Source of the DNA: an uncultured Draconibacterium sp.
GTDB taxonomy: Bacteria; Bacteroidota; Bacteroidia; Bacteroidales; Prolixibacteraceae
Assembly (NCBI RefSeq): GCF_963677155.1
Contig: NZ_OY781884.1
Location: 4,832,501 to 4,896,500 of the forward strand
Direction: 5' to 3'
Length of the DNA stretch: 64,000 bases
A program made the translations under genes and the position numbers. Shown piece by piece: positions 50,781-60,800 of this stretch (the stretch's first letter is position 1; the number at the start of each line of letters is the position of its first letter). The notes under the pieces were generated by a model that was not told where the DNA came from, searched no databases, and saw only the letters and a program-made list of their open reading frames with translations.

Positions 50781-53552
50781 ATGAAAACTAAACAAATCAG
50801 AATCATTATCTTAATTATTTTTTCTATTGCAATTGGGATAGGCATAATTGTCCGTTTATTGCGTCCTGAAACGGAATTAGAAAAAGTAATCCGTCACTAT
50901 AAAAAGGAGCAAAATGAAGAAAAATTGGCTGCTGCCCACTTTTTGATTGATAACATGGACGGAAGCTATTCTTATAGTGGAGAAGCTTATGAGATTATCC
51001 GAAAAGTATATAACGGTTTAAGCTTTGTCTCGGAATCAGAACGTAATAAAACACTTAAAAACAAACTTGACACTTTGCGGTACTTACCGGAACTGGCCAT
51101 TGAATACGATACAGGTAGCATTAAAGCTGAATTTCTTATAAAACATATTGATTTTGCTTACAATCTATGGAAAAAATCACTTTGGAATAAAGATGTGAGT
51201 TTCGACAATTTCTGCGAGTACATTTTGCCTTACAAATATAGAAATGAAGGAATCTCAGAATTCATTGGGGAATATAACAGGATGTATTCTCCCATCCTTG
51301 ATCATATTTATTTTGGGGAGGGCCCCAGGTACAATGCAACTAATGCCAATCCTGTGGCTACATCGGGTAGAAGCAATAACAACATTGGACCAGTTAAATT
51401 ATTTCCAGAATCAAAAAAGTTAATATTCAGCAATATCGAAAATGAAAGAGAGGGGACTAAAACGCTCTTCGTTCAATACTCCAATGTGAAGCGACGCAAC
51501 AAAATGAGGATATTTGTTAACAACAAAGATACTATATATGCCAATTTAGAACCTTTAAATAGTTTGCATGATTTTGCCAAACGTCCTTTAAAAATACCTA
51601 TCGAATTACTACAAGGGGTAAATACAATTGAGATTGCTGCCTGCGACGATACCATTGCAATTGACTACATCGAAATTGTGCCATTTGAAAAGTACTACCG
51701 GGATGATGCAAACTATAAAATAGTTGACGGTGCGAACTATATCATTACGAATGCAGCCAATAATAATTGTCTCGAAATCGAGAATGGATCTTCATTAAAC
51801 AATGCGCTTTTATGCTATAATGATTACAACGGTGAAATGTATCAGCATTTCAATGTTCAGAACATCGATTATGGATTTCTAAATCTTTCTCCTTGCCACA
51901 TGGAAGGCAATCAAAAATGTTTAGATGTAGCCTGGGCTTCAAAATCGAATAATGCAGCCATTATAATGTACGATTTCAATAAACAGTCAAACCAGCTATG
52001 GGCAGTTATCCCTGTTGGTCATGAAAAGTACAAGATCATAAACCGGATGAGTGGTAAATGTCTTGAAATCTCATCCAGTAATAATCAGGTTGTTCAAAAT
52101 GAATATATAGGTTCAGAGAGTCAGCACTGGATTTTCAAAAGAGCGGATAATACTATTTATTTCAACAAAAAATTCCATGTGCCACAAAACTCCGTTTTAG
52201 AAGCTACACGAAGAATAGCCGAAGAGCTGGATTTTGATTGGATGTGGTTGGATACAAACCTGCCGGAATTGCCTGCTCGTGATATTTTGAACACAAAAAT
52301 TGGAAATTGTGCTGTTGAGGCTCCGTTTCAACTCTCTGTTTTACGTTCGCTTGGAATCCCTGCCGTAATTGATTTCTATCCGGCTGGGGCAAATTCAAGC
52401 GTTGCCCATGAGTTTAATTCGATTATCGACAAAGACAATCATGCAATATATTGCCAGTTGGGTGAAATACCAGGGACAGGAAATGTGCCAATGCCCGCAT
52501 CTAAAGTGTTTAGGACGAGCTTTTCAATAAACGAAAACAGCTTACCTCTTTTGAAAGATAAAAATGATAGTATCCCTACCCTTTTTCAAAATATCCATTT
52601 ATATGATGTAACAGATGAATATTGTGCCACAACGGATGTTAATGTTGACTTATTTAAACCTGATGGTGCGAATTACAAGTATGCTTATCTATGCGTTTTC
52701 TCTAATAATGCATGGCATCCTGTTTGGTGGAACCGTATTTCAAACAATAAATGTTCATTTAAAGATATGGGGCTTGGTGTATTATACCTGCCTGCTTATT
52801 ATACCAATACTGAAAGTATAAAGGGTGCTGGTTATCCTTTTATTATAAAAAATGATAGTACGGTTGAAAAAATAATCGTTAACAAGAATGCAGTTCAAAC
52901 GCTTGTTTTAAAGCGAAAATATCCATGGAAAGGTGGTGGGTTAGATGGCAGGATGAATGAAGGTAAGTTCCAAGGGGCCAATAAACCTGACTTCTCCGAT
53001 GCAGTCACTTTATATACTTTCAAGGGAAATACTGAACCCATATTCTACAACCTGCCGGTTAATTGCAACAAAAAATTTACTTATGCGCGTTACTGTGGCG
53101 CAAATGGCACCAATTCCACATTAAGCGAATTGATGTTTTTAAATGAAAAAGGAGTTGAAATTCAAGGAGAACCTATTGGGACACCCGGGAGCTATTTGGA
53201 TGCAGGAAATACACTAGAGAAAGCGTTTGATAAAGACGTATTAACCTTTTATGACGGAGCAAAACCAGACAGTACCTGGATTGGATTAAAATTCACGAAG
53301 CCTGAAATTGTAAAAACAGTTCGTTTTATCCCCCGGAACGATGGAAACTGTGTTGAAATCGGAGATGATTATGAATTGGAATACTGGAATAACAGTGAAT
53401 GGCAATCATTAGGCAAACAAACCGCAGAAACTGATTCGCTTGTTTACCGTAGCTGTCCTAAAAATGCACTTTATATCTTACACAACCATACCAAAGGAAA
53501 AGAAGAGCGGATATTTACCATTGATAAAAATGGTAAGCAAATTTGGTGGTAA
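50781..53552 (+). CDS. Large exported protein: CBM-like, ricin, transglutaminase and discoidin domains
   Basis: 923 residues. One N-terminal membrane anchor (7-27). Then a helical region (30-170), a CBM6/malectin-like sandwich (about 190-305), a ricin-type trefoil (316-454, QxW-like 'YQHFNVQ', 'NQLWAVIP', 'SQHWIFK'), a transglutaminase-like fold with Cys510 in 'IGNCAVEA', His543 in 'VAHEF' and nearby Asp residues, and a discoidin-like C-terminus (about 766-905, 'WIGLKFTKPEIVKTVRFIPRNDG'). The Cys-His pair suggests activity as a protease or transamidase on surface material; lectin modules would direct it to glycans. Similar large transglutaminase/discoidin proteins occur in Bacteroides, function unproven. 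Shares a strand and a close gap with the ligase-like gene. Confidence 0.75.
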   Translation: MKTKQIRIIILIIFSIAIGIGIIVRLLRPETELEKVIRHYKKEQNEEKLAAAHFLIDNMDGSYSYSGEAYEIIRKVYNGLSFVSESERNKTLKNKLDTLRYLPELAIEYDTGSIKAEFLIKHIDFAYNLWKKSLWNKDVSFDNFCEYILPYKYRNEGISEFIGEYNRMYSPILDHIYFGEGPRYNATNANPVATSGRSNNNIGPVKLFPESKKLIFSNIENEREGTKTLFVQYSNVKRRNKMRIFVNNKDTIYANLEPLNSLHDFAKRPLKIPIELLQGVNTIEIAACDDTIAIDYIEIVPFEKYYRDDANYKIVDGANYIITNAANNNCLEIENGSSLNNALLCYNDYNGEMYQHFNVQNIDYGFLNLSPCHMEGNQKCLDVAWASKSNNAAIIMYDFNKQSNQLWAVIPVGHEKYKIINRMSGKCLEISSSNNQVVQNEYIGSESQHWIFKRADNTIYFNKKFHVPQNSVLEATRRIAEELDFDWMWLDTNLPELPARDILNTKIGNCAVEAPFQLSVLRSLGIPAVIDFYPAGANSSVAHEFNSIIDKDNHAIYCQLGEIPGTGNVPMPASKVFRTSFSINENSLPLLKDKNDSIPTLFQNIHLYDVTDEYCATTDVNVDLFKPDGANYKYAYLCVFSNNAWHPVWWNRISNNKCSFKDMGLGVLYLPAYYTNTESIKGAGYPFIIKNDSTVEKIIVNKNAVQTLVLKRKYPWKGGGLDGRMNEGKFQGANKPDFSDAVTLYTFKGNTEPIFYNLPVNCNKKFTYARYCGANGTNSTLSELMFLNEKGVEIQGEPIGTPGSYLDAGNTLEKAFDKDVLTFYDGAKPDSTWIGLKFTKPEIVKTVRFIPRNDGNCVEIGDDYELEYWNNSEWQSLGKQTAETDSLVYRSCPKNALYILHNHTKGKEERIFTIDKNGKQIWW

Positions 53553-53827
53553 AATAGATGGAAGTTATGAATACAAGGTATTTGCATTTGCTTTAATTCG
53601 TAAACTTAAATCAACTTAGTTGGCAGTATGGAAATCAAACAATATTTCTATGAAAAAATTAAAATGGAGACAATCAAACATTCCGGCACGTAGGTAATGA
53701 TTATATTACGAGTAAAATACATCTGCTTTTTAACGTATTTTCGGTTGATTCATTATCTGATAGACTATTTCTTTTAAAATATAAGATATTAAACCTGGTA
53801 TTTTATACCAACACGATAATAGTACAC

Positions 53828-56461
53828 ATGAAAACAATAATCTTCATCTCATGCATCTTTTCTCTTTTTAGTTTGAATGTTCAGGCACAGGAAGTGAGTA
53901 ACGATTCTATTCAAAGCCTTTTTCTCAAGCAGCTCTCTCTTTATCCGCAGGAGAAAATTCATGTACATACTGATAAGTCTTCCTACGTTTCGGGAGAAAC
54001 GATTTGGTTACGTGTTCATTTGGTTGATGCGCTGTTTTTGAAACAAGCCAATGCCAGCCGTTATGTGTATATCGAATTGATTAATCCGCTTGCCGATGTG
54101 GTAAACCGGGTGATGCTACGCTCTGACAGTCTGGGGTGTTTTTACGGGAATGTAAAAGTTGATGAAACGTTGCCGGAAGGCAATTATACCTTGCGGGCTT
54201 ATACCCGCTATATGCAAAATTTGGGTGAGGATTACTTTTTCAGAAAGTCGATTCATGTTATTGACCCGCTATCTGCTCAAATTTCTCCTGAGATTGATTT
54301 TGCTTTCGATGATAATAAGGTGAACGTAACAGTCTATTTTACAGATAAGATCAGCGAAAATCGGATTGTCCCCGATGCATGTAGCCTGTTTGTTGACGGC
54401 AACCTAAAAGGGGAAGGTGAAAAATTATCATTCGAGGAAGATTCATCTTATTACACGTTTCAACTAAAGGGAGTTCGTAACCAGTCGGTACTTCTTCTTC
54501 AAACAACTTATAAAGGACGGTATTACAATCGTTTCTTCAGAATTCCCCATCCTGATGATAGCTTTGACGTTTCCTTTTTCCCGGAAGGAGGGCACGCATT
54601 ATTGCAAACAGGGTTTCAGATGGCTTTTAAAGCACTGAAAAAAGATGGCTGGCATGAAAATGTGAAAGGGATTATTTATGACGACACGGGGAAGGAATGT
54701 GCAAGCTTTGAAAGCAGTCATTTGGGAATGGGGCAGTTTCGTATGTATTACTTCCCGGAAAGGACTTATTATGCCGTTTGCACGAACGAACAAAATATAT
54801 CAAAACGGTTCCCGCTTCCCATGGCAGAACCTGACAATGTTACACTGAAAGCAAACTGGGACAAAGGCAAGTTACGCTTAAGCTTGCTTAAGTCAAAAGA
54901 TTATGAAATGCCTTCTAATGTGTCTTTGGTGGCACATTTACGGGGTGTGGTTCTTTATTCGCAACCGTGGGATGAAAAGCGGGGCTACCTAAGCTTTGAG
55001 AAAGGTTTTTTCCCCGCTGGGATTGTACATCTTTTATTAATCGACAAAGACCGGAATATCCTGAGCGAGCGCCTGGTGTTTTCAAATCAAAACAGTACAA
55101 TTGCCAGAGTTAATGTAAAGTCTGATAAAACAGGCTATCAAACCCGCGATAAAATTAATCTGAAGATACAAGTCACCGATGAAAATCAAACACCGTTATC
55201 TGGTAGCTTCTCTATTGCTGTAGTGGACAAGCGAGATGTTGCTATTGATACTACTTCCAGTATTATTTCCACGCTTCTGCTTACTTCCGAGCTGAGAGGC
55301 TATATTGAATCGCCCATGAGCTACTTGCGAAATGATGCTCCAAAAACAATTGCAGCATTGGATGTACTGATGATGACGCAGGGGTGGCGAAGATATAATG
55401 TGCCGGACATACTTCGGGGGAATTTGCAGACGGAGCAAAAATATCCGGTGGAGTCAATCCGTCAGTTTTCAGGGAAAGTAACTGGTATTTTCTCAAGCCT
55501 TAAAGATGGCAGTATTTCACTGATTGCCCACAAGGACTCAATTCTGGGGACTTCGTTCGTTAAACCGGAAGAGGACGGTAAGTTTGTTTTCTCCAATGTT
55601 GATTATCCCGATAGTACACAGTACCTTATACAAGCGTTGAGGAAGAAGGGCTCGAACCTTGCTTTTATTGAAATGGATTCCATAGAAGTATTTCCGCCGG
55701 TTACATTACCTCCATTAGTTGCTCCTGAAAAGCCCGGCTCCGAAGAATCTTATCTTGTCAAGGCGAATGAAAAATATACCATTGAAAATGGAATGCGGCT
55801 CATTAATCTCGCAGAAGTTGTAGTGAAAGGACATCGAAAGATTCAACCGAAAACTGAATCGCCCTATTATTCAGTTTCAACATCATTTGTTTTGGGAAGC
55901 GAGGACATAGAAAAGGCAAACTTTATGACCATCTTTGACCTACTACGTCGCCTCCCGGGTGTTACAATTATAGGTGGTGAGGTTTCTTATCATCAGGCAA
56001 CACCTATGCTTATTCTTGACAATATGCCAACTGATAATTTTGACTATGATCTATTAAATGTGAATGATATCAGTGATGCTTTTGTGTCGCCGGCCACTTC
56101 GGTAATGCCCATATTCGGTGCCCGGGCGGCAAATGGAGCCATTGTAATCAACACCAAAAAGGGATTTGTGGCTAAAAACAGTTTGAATAAGAATATGCAG
56201 GTATTTACTCCTATCGGCTACCAACAGCATGTTGAGTTTTATTCGCCCACTTACGAAACAGAAGAACAACGAAGGAACGCGACCCCGGACCTGCGCTCTA
56301 CAATCTATTGGCATCCAAACGTCAGCACAGACAACACAGGGAGTGCTCATCTGAGTTTTTATTCTGCTGATTTGCCGTCGCAGTATGGTATTGTCCTTGA
56401 GGGGGTAAGTAGCTTCGGGCACCTGATTAATTTAACAGACGAAGTGATAGAAGTTGAATAA
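53828..56461 (+). CDS. MG2-domain protein with TonB-plug module but no barrel
   Basis: 877 residues. Signal peptide ending 'VQAQ' (20). Residues 40-135 match the MG2 domain of alpha-2-macroglobulins ('EKIHVHTDKSSYVSGETIWLRVHLVDA...LPEGNYTLRAYTRYM'); more macroglobulin-like sandwiches follow to about 600. Residues 690-790 are a TonB-receptor plug ('IFDLLRRLPGVTIIGGEVSYHQATPMLILDNMPTDNF...IFGARAANGAIVINTKKG'), and a last sandwich ends the protein. No 22-strand barrel is present, so it cannot be a transporter alone; it may dock on a receptor or bind a protease. Known as a recurring, uncharacterised Bacteroidota build. Confidence 0.8.
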   Translation: MKTIIFISCIFSLFSLNVQAQEVSNDSIQSLFLKQLSLYPQEKIHVHTDKSSYVSGETIWLRVHLVDALFLKQANASRYVYIELINPLADVVNRVMLRSDSLGCFYGNVKVDETLPEGNYTLRAYTRYMQNLGEDYFFRKSIHVIDPLSAQISPEIDFAFDDNKVNVTVYFTDKISENRIVPDACSLFVDGNLKGEGEKLSFEEDSSYYTFQLKGVRNQSVLLLQTTYKGRYYNRFFRIPHPDDSFDVSFFPEGGHALLQTGFQMAFKALKKDGWHENVKGIIYDDTGKECASFESSHLGMGQFRMYYFPERTYYAVCTNEQNISKRFPLPMAEPDNVTLKANWDKGKLRLSLLKSKDYEMPSNVSLVAHLRGVVLYSQPWDEKRGYLSFEKGFFPAGIVHLLLIDKDRNILSERLVFSNQNSTIARVNVKSDKTGYQTRDKINLKIQVTDENQTPLSGSFSIAVVDKRDVAIDTTSSIISTLLLTSELRGYIESPMSYLRNDAPKTIAALDVLMMTQGWRRYNVPDILRGNLQTEQKYPVESIRQFSGKVTGIFSSLKDGSISLIAHKDSILGTSFVKPEEDGKFVFSNVDYPDSTQYLIQALRKKGSNLAFIEMDSIEVFPPVTLPPLVAPEKPGSEESYLVKANEKYTIENGMRLINLAEVVVKGHRKIQPKTESPYYSVSTSFVLGSEDIEKANFMTIFDLLRRLPGVTIIGGEVSYHQATPMLILDNMPTDNFDYDLLNVNDISDAFVSPATSVMPIFGARAANGAIVINTKKGFVAKNSLNKNMQVFTPIGYQQHVEFYSPTYETEEQRRNATPDLRSTIYWHPNVSTDNTGSAHLSFYSADLPSQYGIVLEGVSSFGHLINLTDEVIEVE

Positions 56462-56484
56462 TAACTTTTTAGAAAAAATTGGAA

Positions 56485-56741
56485 ATGAACCCGTTGCTAA
56501 ACATGACAATGAAATACATAATTAGGAATGCGATCCCTTTTTTTCTGTTGTTGATTCTACTGTTGTGTACGAGCAGGTTTCCCAGGGGAGTGATGCTCGT
56601 ATAGACAGTTTCAGTCAGGCCGTTTTGGATACGGTAAGAAATATTCAGAAATCCACTTTTGATATCATTGGTGAGAAGTTTTCATTGTACGAATTAGGAG
56701 ATTCATTAGCGACCTGTGAGACAAATTTAGAAACTTACTAA
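56485..56741 (+). pseudogene. Frameshifted small secreted-protein remnant
   Basis: An ATG at 56485 (or 56503, 56509) opens a signal-peptide-like stretch ('KYIIRNAIPFFLLLILLLC') that soon stops at TAG near 56602. In another frame from about 56550, coding-like text continues ('VVYEQVSQGSDARIDSFSQ', 'TVRNIQKSTFDIIGEKFSL') to a TAA at 56739-56741. Restoring one frame would give a protein of about 85 residues: exported leader plus helical body. Family unknown. Either a decayed gene or a sequencing slip in the T-run near 56538. Confidence 0.45.
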
Positions 56742-56880
56742 ATAATTGACATACGCTCAACCTAAGTTTATTAATTCGCGAAACAATACATTCATAAAGT
56801 CGGGCAAAAAGCCAATAAAAGAGTTAAAAAACATCCTATTCATATTCCTTAAACATAAATCCATTTATCAAAAATATTAT

Positions 56881-56888
56881 TATTTTTG
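56881..56888 (+). promoter_or_regulatory. -7 box of the zinc-ribbon gene
   Basis: TATTTTTG, 34 bases before the ATG at 56923. Confidence 0.45.
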
Positions 56889-56922
56889 GCACACGTAGAA
56901 ATCAATTAAAAAACCAAGCAAA

Positions 56923-57483
56923 ATGGAACTAGTTAAGTGTACCCACTGTAACGAAGACAATAAAACTAATGCCAAATACTGCCGTTATTGTGGATACGAG
57001 CTGCCAAAAATTGAGCAAAAAGAAACCCTGGAACAACCACTTACAAAACAGCCAAAAAGTTCGCCGAAAAAGAAGTTGCTGGTTGCGCTTGTTGGTGTGG
57101 TGGCTTTTGTTATTGCCTTTTTTGTGGTACAACAACTAGTGCAGCGTGTTTTTTCTTTCGATAAGGTTTTAATGAAAACCGCCAGCGAATTAAACGAAGC
57201 CTGTCCGTTAATGGTTGATGCCGAAACGCGCCTCGACAATGCTGCGGCAATGGCCAATAATACTTTTCAGTATAACTATTCGCTAATGACTTTGGTAAAA
57301 GACTCAATCGATATCAGCAGTTTTGAAGCTTACCTGCTTCCGCAAATAACCAACAACATAAAAACCAACCCCGACATGGAATTATTTCGTGTAAACCAGG
57401 TTACCATGAATTATAAATATGTGGATAAAAACGGGGTGTTTGTAACCAAAATATCTGTTGGACCAGAGCAATACAACGAATAA
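56923..57483 (+). CDS. Zinc-ribbon membrane protein of unknown function
   Basis: 186 residues. N-terminal zinc ribbon 'CTHCNEDNKTNAKYCRYCGYELP' (Cys7, Cys10, Cys21, Cys24 as ligands), a linker rich in Lys/Gln, one membrane helix near 49-68 ('LLVALVGVVAFVIAFFVVQQLV') and an extracytoplasmic domain of about 115 residues with no family I recognise. The layout (cytosolic zinc ribbon, helix, outer domain) is common in Bacteroidota and Firmicutes. Single gene with its own promoter box. Confidence 0.7.
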   Translation: MELVKCTHCNEDNKTNAKYCRYCGYELPKIEQKETLEQPLTKQPKSSPKKKLLVALVGVVAFVIAFFVVQQLVQRVFSFDKVLMKTASELNEACPLMVDAETRLDNAAAMANNTFQYNYSLMTLVKDSIDISSFEAYLLPQITNNIKTNPDMELFRVNQVTMNYKYVDKNGVFVTKISVGPEQYNE

Positions 57484-57591
57484 ACTTAAAGCCCCAAAGC
57501 GGAGAGCCGATTTGTATAATCTGCAATAAGTACGGATCGAAACCTTATATTTTCCCAATGTAAACTTTATCTGAAATCATTCCATATAAGC

Positions 57592-57621
57592 TTGCATTTA
57601 TCGAAAATCAATTTATATTTG
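57592..57621 (+). promoter_or_regulatory. Promoter of the aspartokinase/met leader
   Basis: TTG (57592-57594), 19 bases, TATATTTG (57614-57621): near-perfect consensus. It predicts a transcript starting about 57627, some 190 bases before the aspartokinase ATG, with the leader peptide near its 5' end. Confidence 0.7.
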
Positions 57622-57642
57622 TGGCAAACAAATTCGGCAAGA

Positions 57643-57735
57643 ATGAACATTGAGGCAAGAAATATTACTTCTTCTATCGCAGCTATCCGTTGCGGAGCAA
57701 TGTTTATGTCGTCTATGTTTATGTCTATGCGATAG
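57643..57735 (+). CDS. Methionine-rich leader peptide upstream of aspartokinase/met genes
   Basis: 30 codons and a TAG stop, starting about 16 bases after the predicted transcript start. Six Met codons in all; codons 20-29 read MFMSSMFMSM, five Met in ten codons. Four Ile, one Thr and one Cys codon add the other end-products of the aspartate and sulfur pathways. This is the plan of an amino-acid attenuator: ribosomes stall at Met codons when methionyl-tRNA is scarce and so change the folding of the following RNA. The downstream genes are an aspartokinase, metY and metA, exactly the pathway that such a sensor should control. Not known to me as a named leader. Confidence 0.65.
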   Translation: MNIEARNITSSIAAIRCGAMFMSSMFMSMR

Positions 57736-57768
57736 CCTTCATTCGATGGTTATTCGTTGTTTGAAGGC
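57674..57768 (+). promoter_or_regulatory. Candidate alternative RNA stems of the methionine attenuator
   Basis: CTATCGCA (57674-57681) can pair with TGCGATAG (57728-57735), enclosing the Met codons and the leader stop. The overlapping GCCTTCA (57735-57741) can pair with TGAAGGC (57762-57768). A stalled ribosome on the Met run would hide parts of the first stem. A strong U-run after the second stem is lacking, so the control could act on translation or by another stem. Confidence 0.4.
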
Positions 57769-57819
57769 ATTCCGTACAAGCGTTTATTACACAAACAAAA
57801 TTTCAAAAAAAATATTTTT

Positions 57820-59133
57820 ATGTCGGATAATGTTATTCGATTTGGTGGAAGCCATATTGGCAACCAAATAGCATCTCAAAATTTAAAAGCCTTTTTAACA
57901 GGCAGCACAAGCCGCAATTATGTGGTGGTTTCAGCTATTCCTGGGTTACTCGATTTTATTCAGTTTAACCTTGAACAGGTATTTCAAAACGAACTGGATG
58001 AAGAGGAAATCCTGAACGAGATTTGCGGATTCTATATTTGTGCAGTTGATGAGCAACCATCGGAAGTCTATACAAAATTAGCTAAACAGTTGGTTGGATT
58101 ACTAAAAGGAATCGGGCTTATCGGTGATTATTCCAGTGCTTTAAAAGATCAGGTATTGAGTTTTGCAGAAAAACTGTCGGTTGAAATTCTATCGTCGCTC
58201 TGGAACGAAGCAAGTATCATATATCCTGAAGAAATTGATTTGCAAGTGTCATCTGATTTTGGAAATGCAACTTTCCTTTCGGTCGATACGGATAAACTCA
58301 ATAATCTGAATGAAGGTTTTTACCTGATTCCAGGAACTTATGGAGTTAACGAAAACAAAAAACTGGTGAGAACCGGTAAAACAGCAGCCGATTATACAGC
58401 AGCTTTTCTTACCAAAGAACTAGGTATTGATACGCTGAAACTTTGGGGCCTCGACAGCGATTTTCAGCGGGCTAAGCCTGCAATTATCGATAATCCTGAG
58501 ATCATTAAGCGCCTTACGTATTCCGAGGCCAGTGAGCTGGCTTATTTCGAGCACTATTCGTTTCACCCACGGACGGTGGAACCGCTGGAATACGCTCATA
58601 TCCCGATTCAGGTGCTGAATGCTGAAACTGCCAACGGAGATGTGCAAACGGTCATCAATACCGAGACTTACATTGAGGAGCAGATTGTAAAAAGTGTAGC
58701 CTGCACCGACGATATTTCGCTGCTAAAGTTGGATGGACCGGGCGTTGGTTTAAAACCGGGTATCCTGGCAAAAGTTACCAATCAGTTGAACGATGCCGGG
58801 CTAAACATTAAGTCGGTGATTACCTCGCAAACGTCTATCAACTTTATCTTGAGTAAAGAAAATGGTGCAAAAGCACTAAACCTAGTGCACAAATTGGGCT
58901 TTTCGGCTGTTACTGATATCAAAGTAGTGAACGACGTGGCATTGATTGGTATTGTTGGCCACGGAATGCAGCAGGCTTACGGCGTGTCGGCAAAGATATT
59001 TGCTGCGGTGGCTAATAACAAAATTAATGTAATACTAAGCGGCTCCGGCGCATCCGACCTGGTAAGCTATTTGGTGGTGCAGGAATTCGACAAAGAAAAA
59101 AGTGTAAGAGAAATTTATAACGCGTTTTTCTAA
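57820..59133 (+). CDS. Divergent aspartokinase-like protein with ACT domains
   Basis: 437 residues. Amino-acid-kinase fold then two ACT regions: 'LKLDGPGVGLKPGILAKVTNQLNDAGLNIKSVITSQTSINFILSK' and 'VVNDVALIGIVGHGMQQAYGVSAKIFAAVANNKINVILSGSGASDLVSYLVV'. The family layout is clear ('LTYSEASELAYFEHYSFHPRTVEPLEYAHIPIQVLNAE'), but key catalytic motifs differ: KFGGTSV reads RFGGSHIG and GRGGSDYTAA reads GKTAADYTAA. Activity may be reduced, altered or lost. The ATG at 57820 fits the conserved start. Behind a methionine-rich leader peptide and ahead of metY and metA, it likely serves methionine synthesis or its regulation. Confidence 0.8.
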   Translation: MSDNVIRFGGSHIGNQIASQNLKAFLTGSTSRNYVVVSAIPGLLDFIQFNLEQVFQNELDEEEILNEICGFYICAVDEQPSEVYTKLAKQLVGLLKGIGLIGDYSSALKDQVLSFAEKLSVEILSSLWNEASIIYPEEIDLQVSSDFGNATFLSVDTDKLNNLNEGFYLIPGTYGVNENKKLVRTGKTAADYTAAFLTKELGIDTLKLWGLDSDFQRAKPAIIDNPEIIKRLTYSEASELAYFEHYSFHPRTVEPLEYAHIPIQVLNAETANGDVQTVINTETYIEEQIVKSVACTDDISLLKLDGPGVGLKPGILAKVTNQLNDAGLNIKSVITSQTSINFILSKENGAKALNLVHKLGFSAVTDIKVVNDVALIGIVGHGMQQAYGVSAKIFAAVANNKINVILSGSGASDLVSYLVVQEFDKEKSVREIYNAFF

Positions 59134-59204
59134 TCTTGAAGAGAAAAGTAACATTTTAAAACAAAGATTTTATTATCCTTTTGGTTGTCGTCATTTTCCT
59201 TTAA

Positions 59205-60649
<1,445 letters not shown>

Positions 60650-60666
60650 TTAGATTTTTAGAGAAT

Positions 60667-60698
60667 ATTCACCTGCTGATTTCAGTTAGCAGGTGAAT
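60667..60698 (+). terminator. Terminator after metY
   Basis: ATTCACCTGCT / AGCAGGTGAAT, a perfect 11-bp stem (60667-60677, 60688-60698) with a 10-base loop, then AAATATTTT; 17 bases after the metY stop. Confidence 0.7.
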
Positions 60699-60726
60699 AA
60701 ATATTTTCCAACTTCATAATGTTGGT

Positions 60727-60734
60727 TATTTTTG
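60727..60734 (+). promoter_or_regulatory. -7 box of metA
   Basis: TATTTTTG, 66 bases before the metA ATG. It shows metA is transcribed apart from metY. Confidence 0.45.
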
Positions 60735-60800
60735 CGCGAACTAAAAAAGTAGCAATGTGGTAGGAATCGAATCCTCTTGTTACGAAAAAACGACTATAAA

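Noticed and set aside
57757-57819. N-terminal extension of the aspartokinase from TTG at 57757
   Set aside because: The extension is Lys/Phe-rich and not part of the family; the ATG at 57820 fits the conserved start.
60752-60775. T-arm-like string (GAATCGAATCC) upstream of metA, similar to the tRNA-Arg 3' end, as a possible second attachment site of the island
   Set aside because: Only about eight bases match, there is no flanking acceptor stem, and the interval would include metY and the aspartokinase; chance is more likely.
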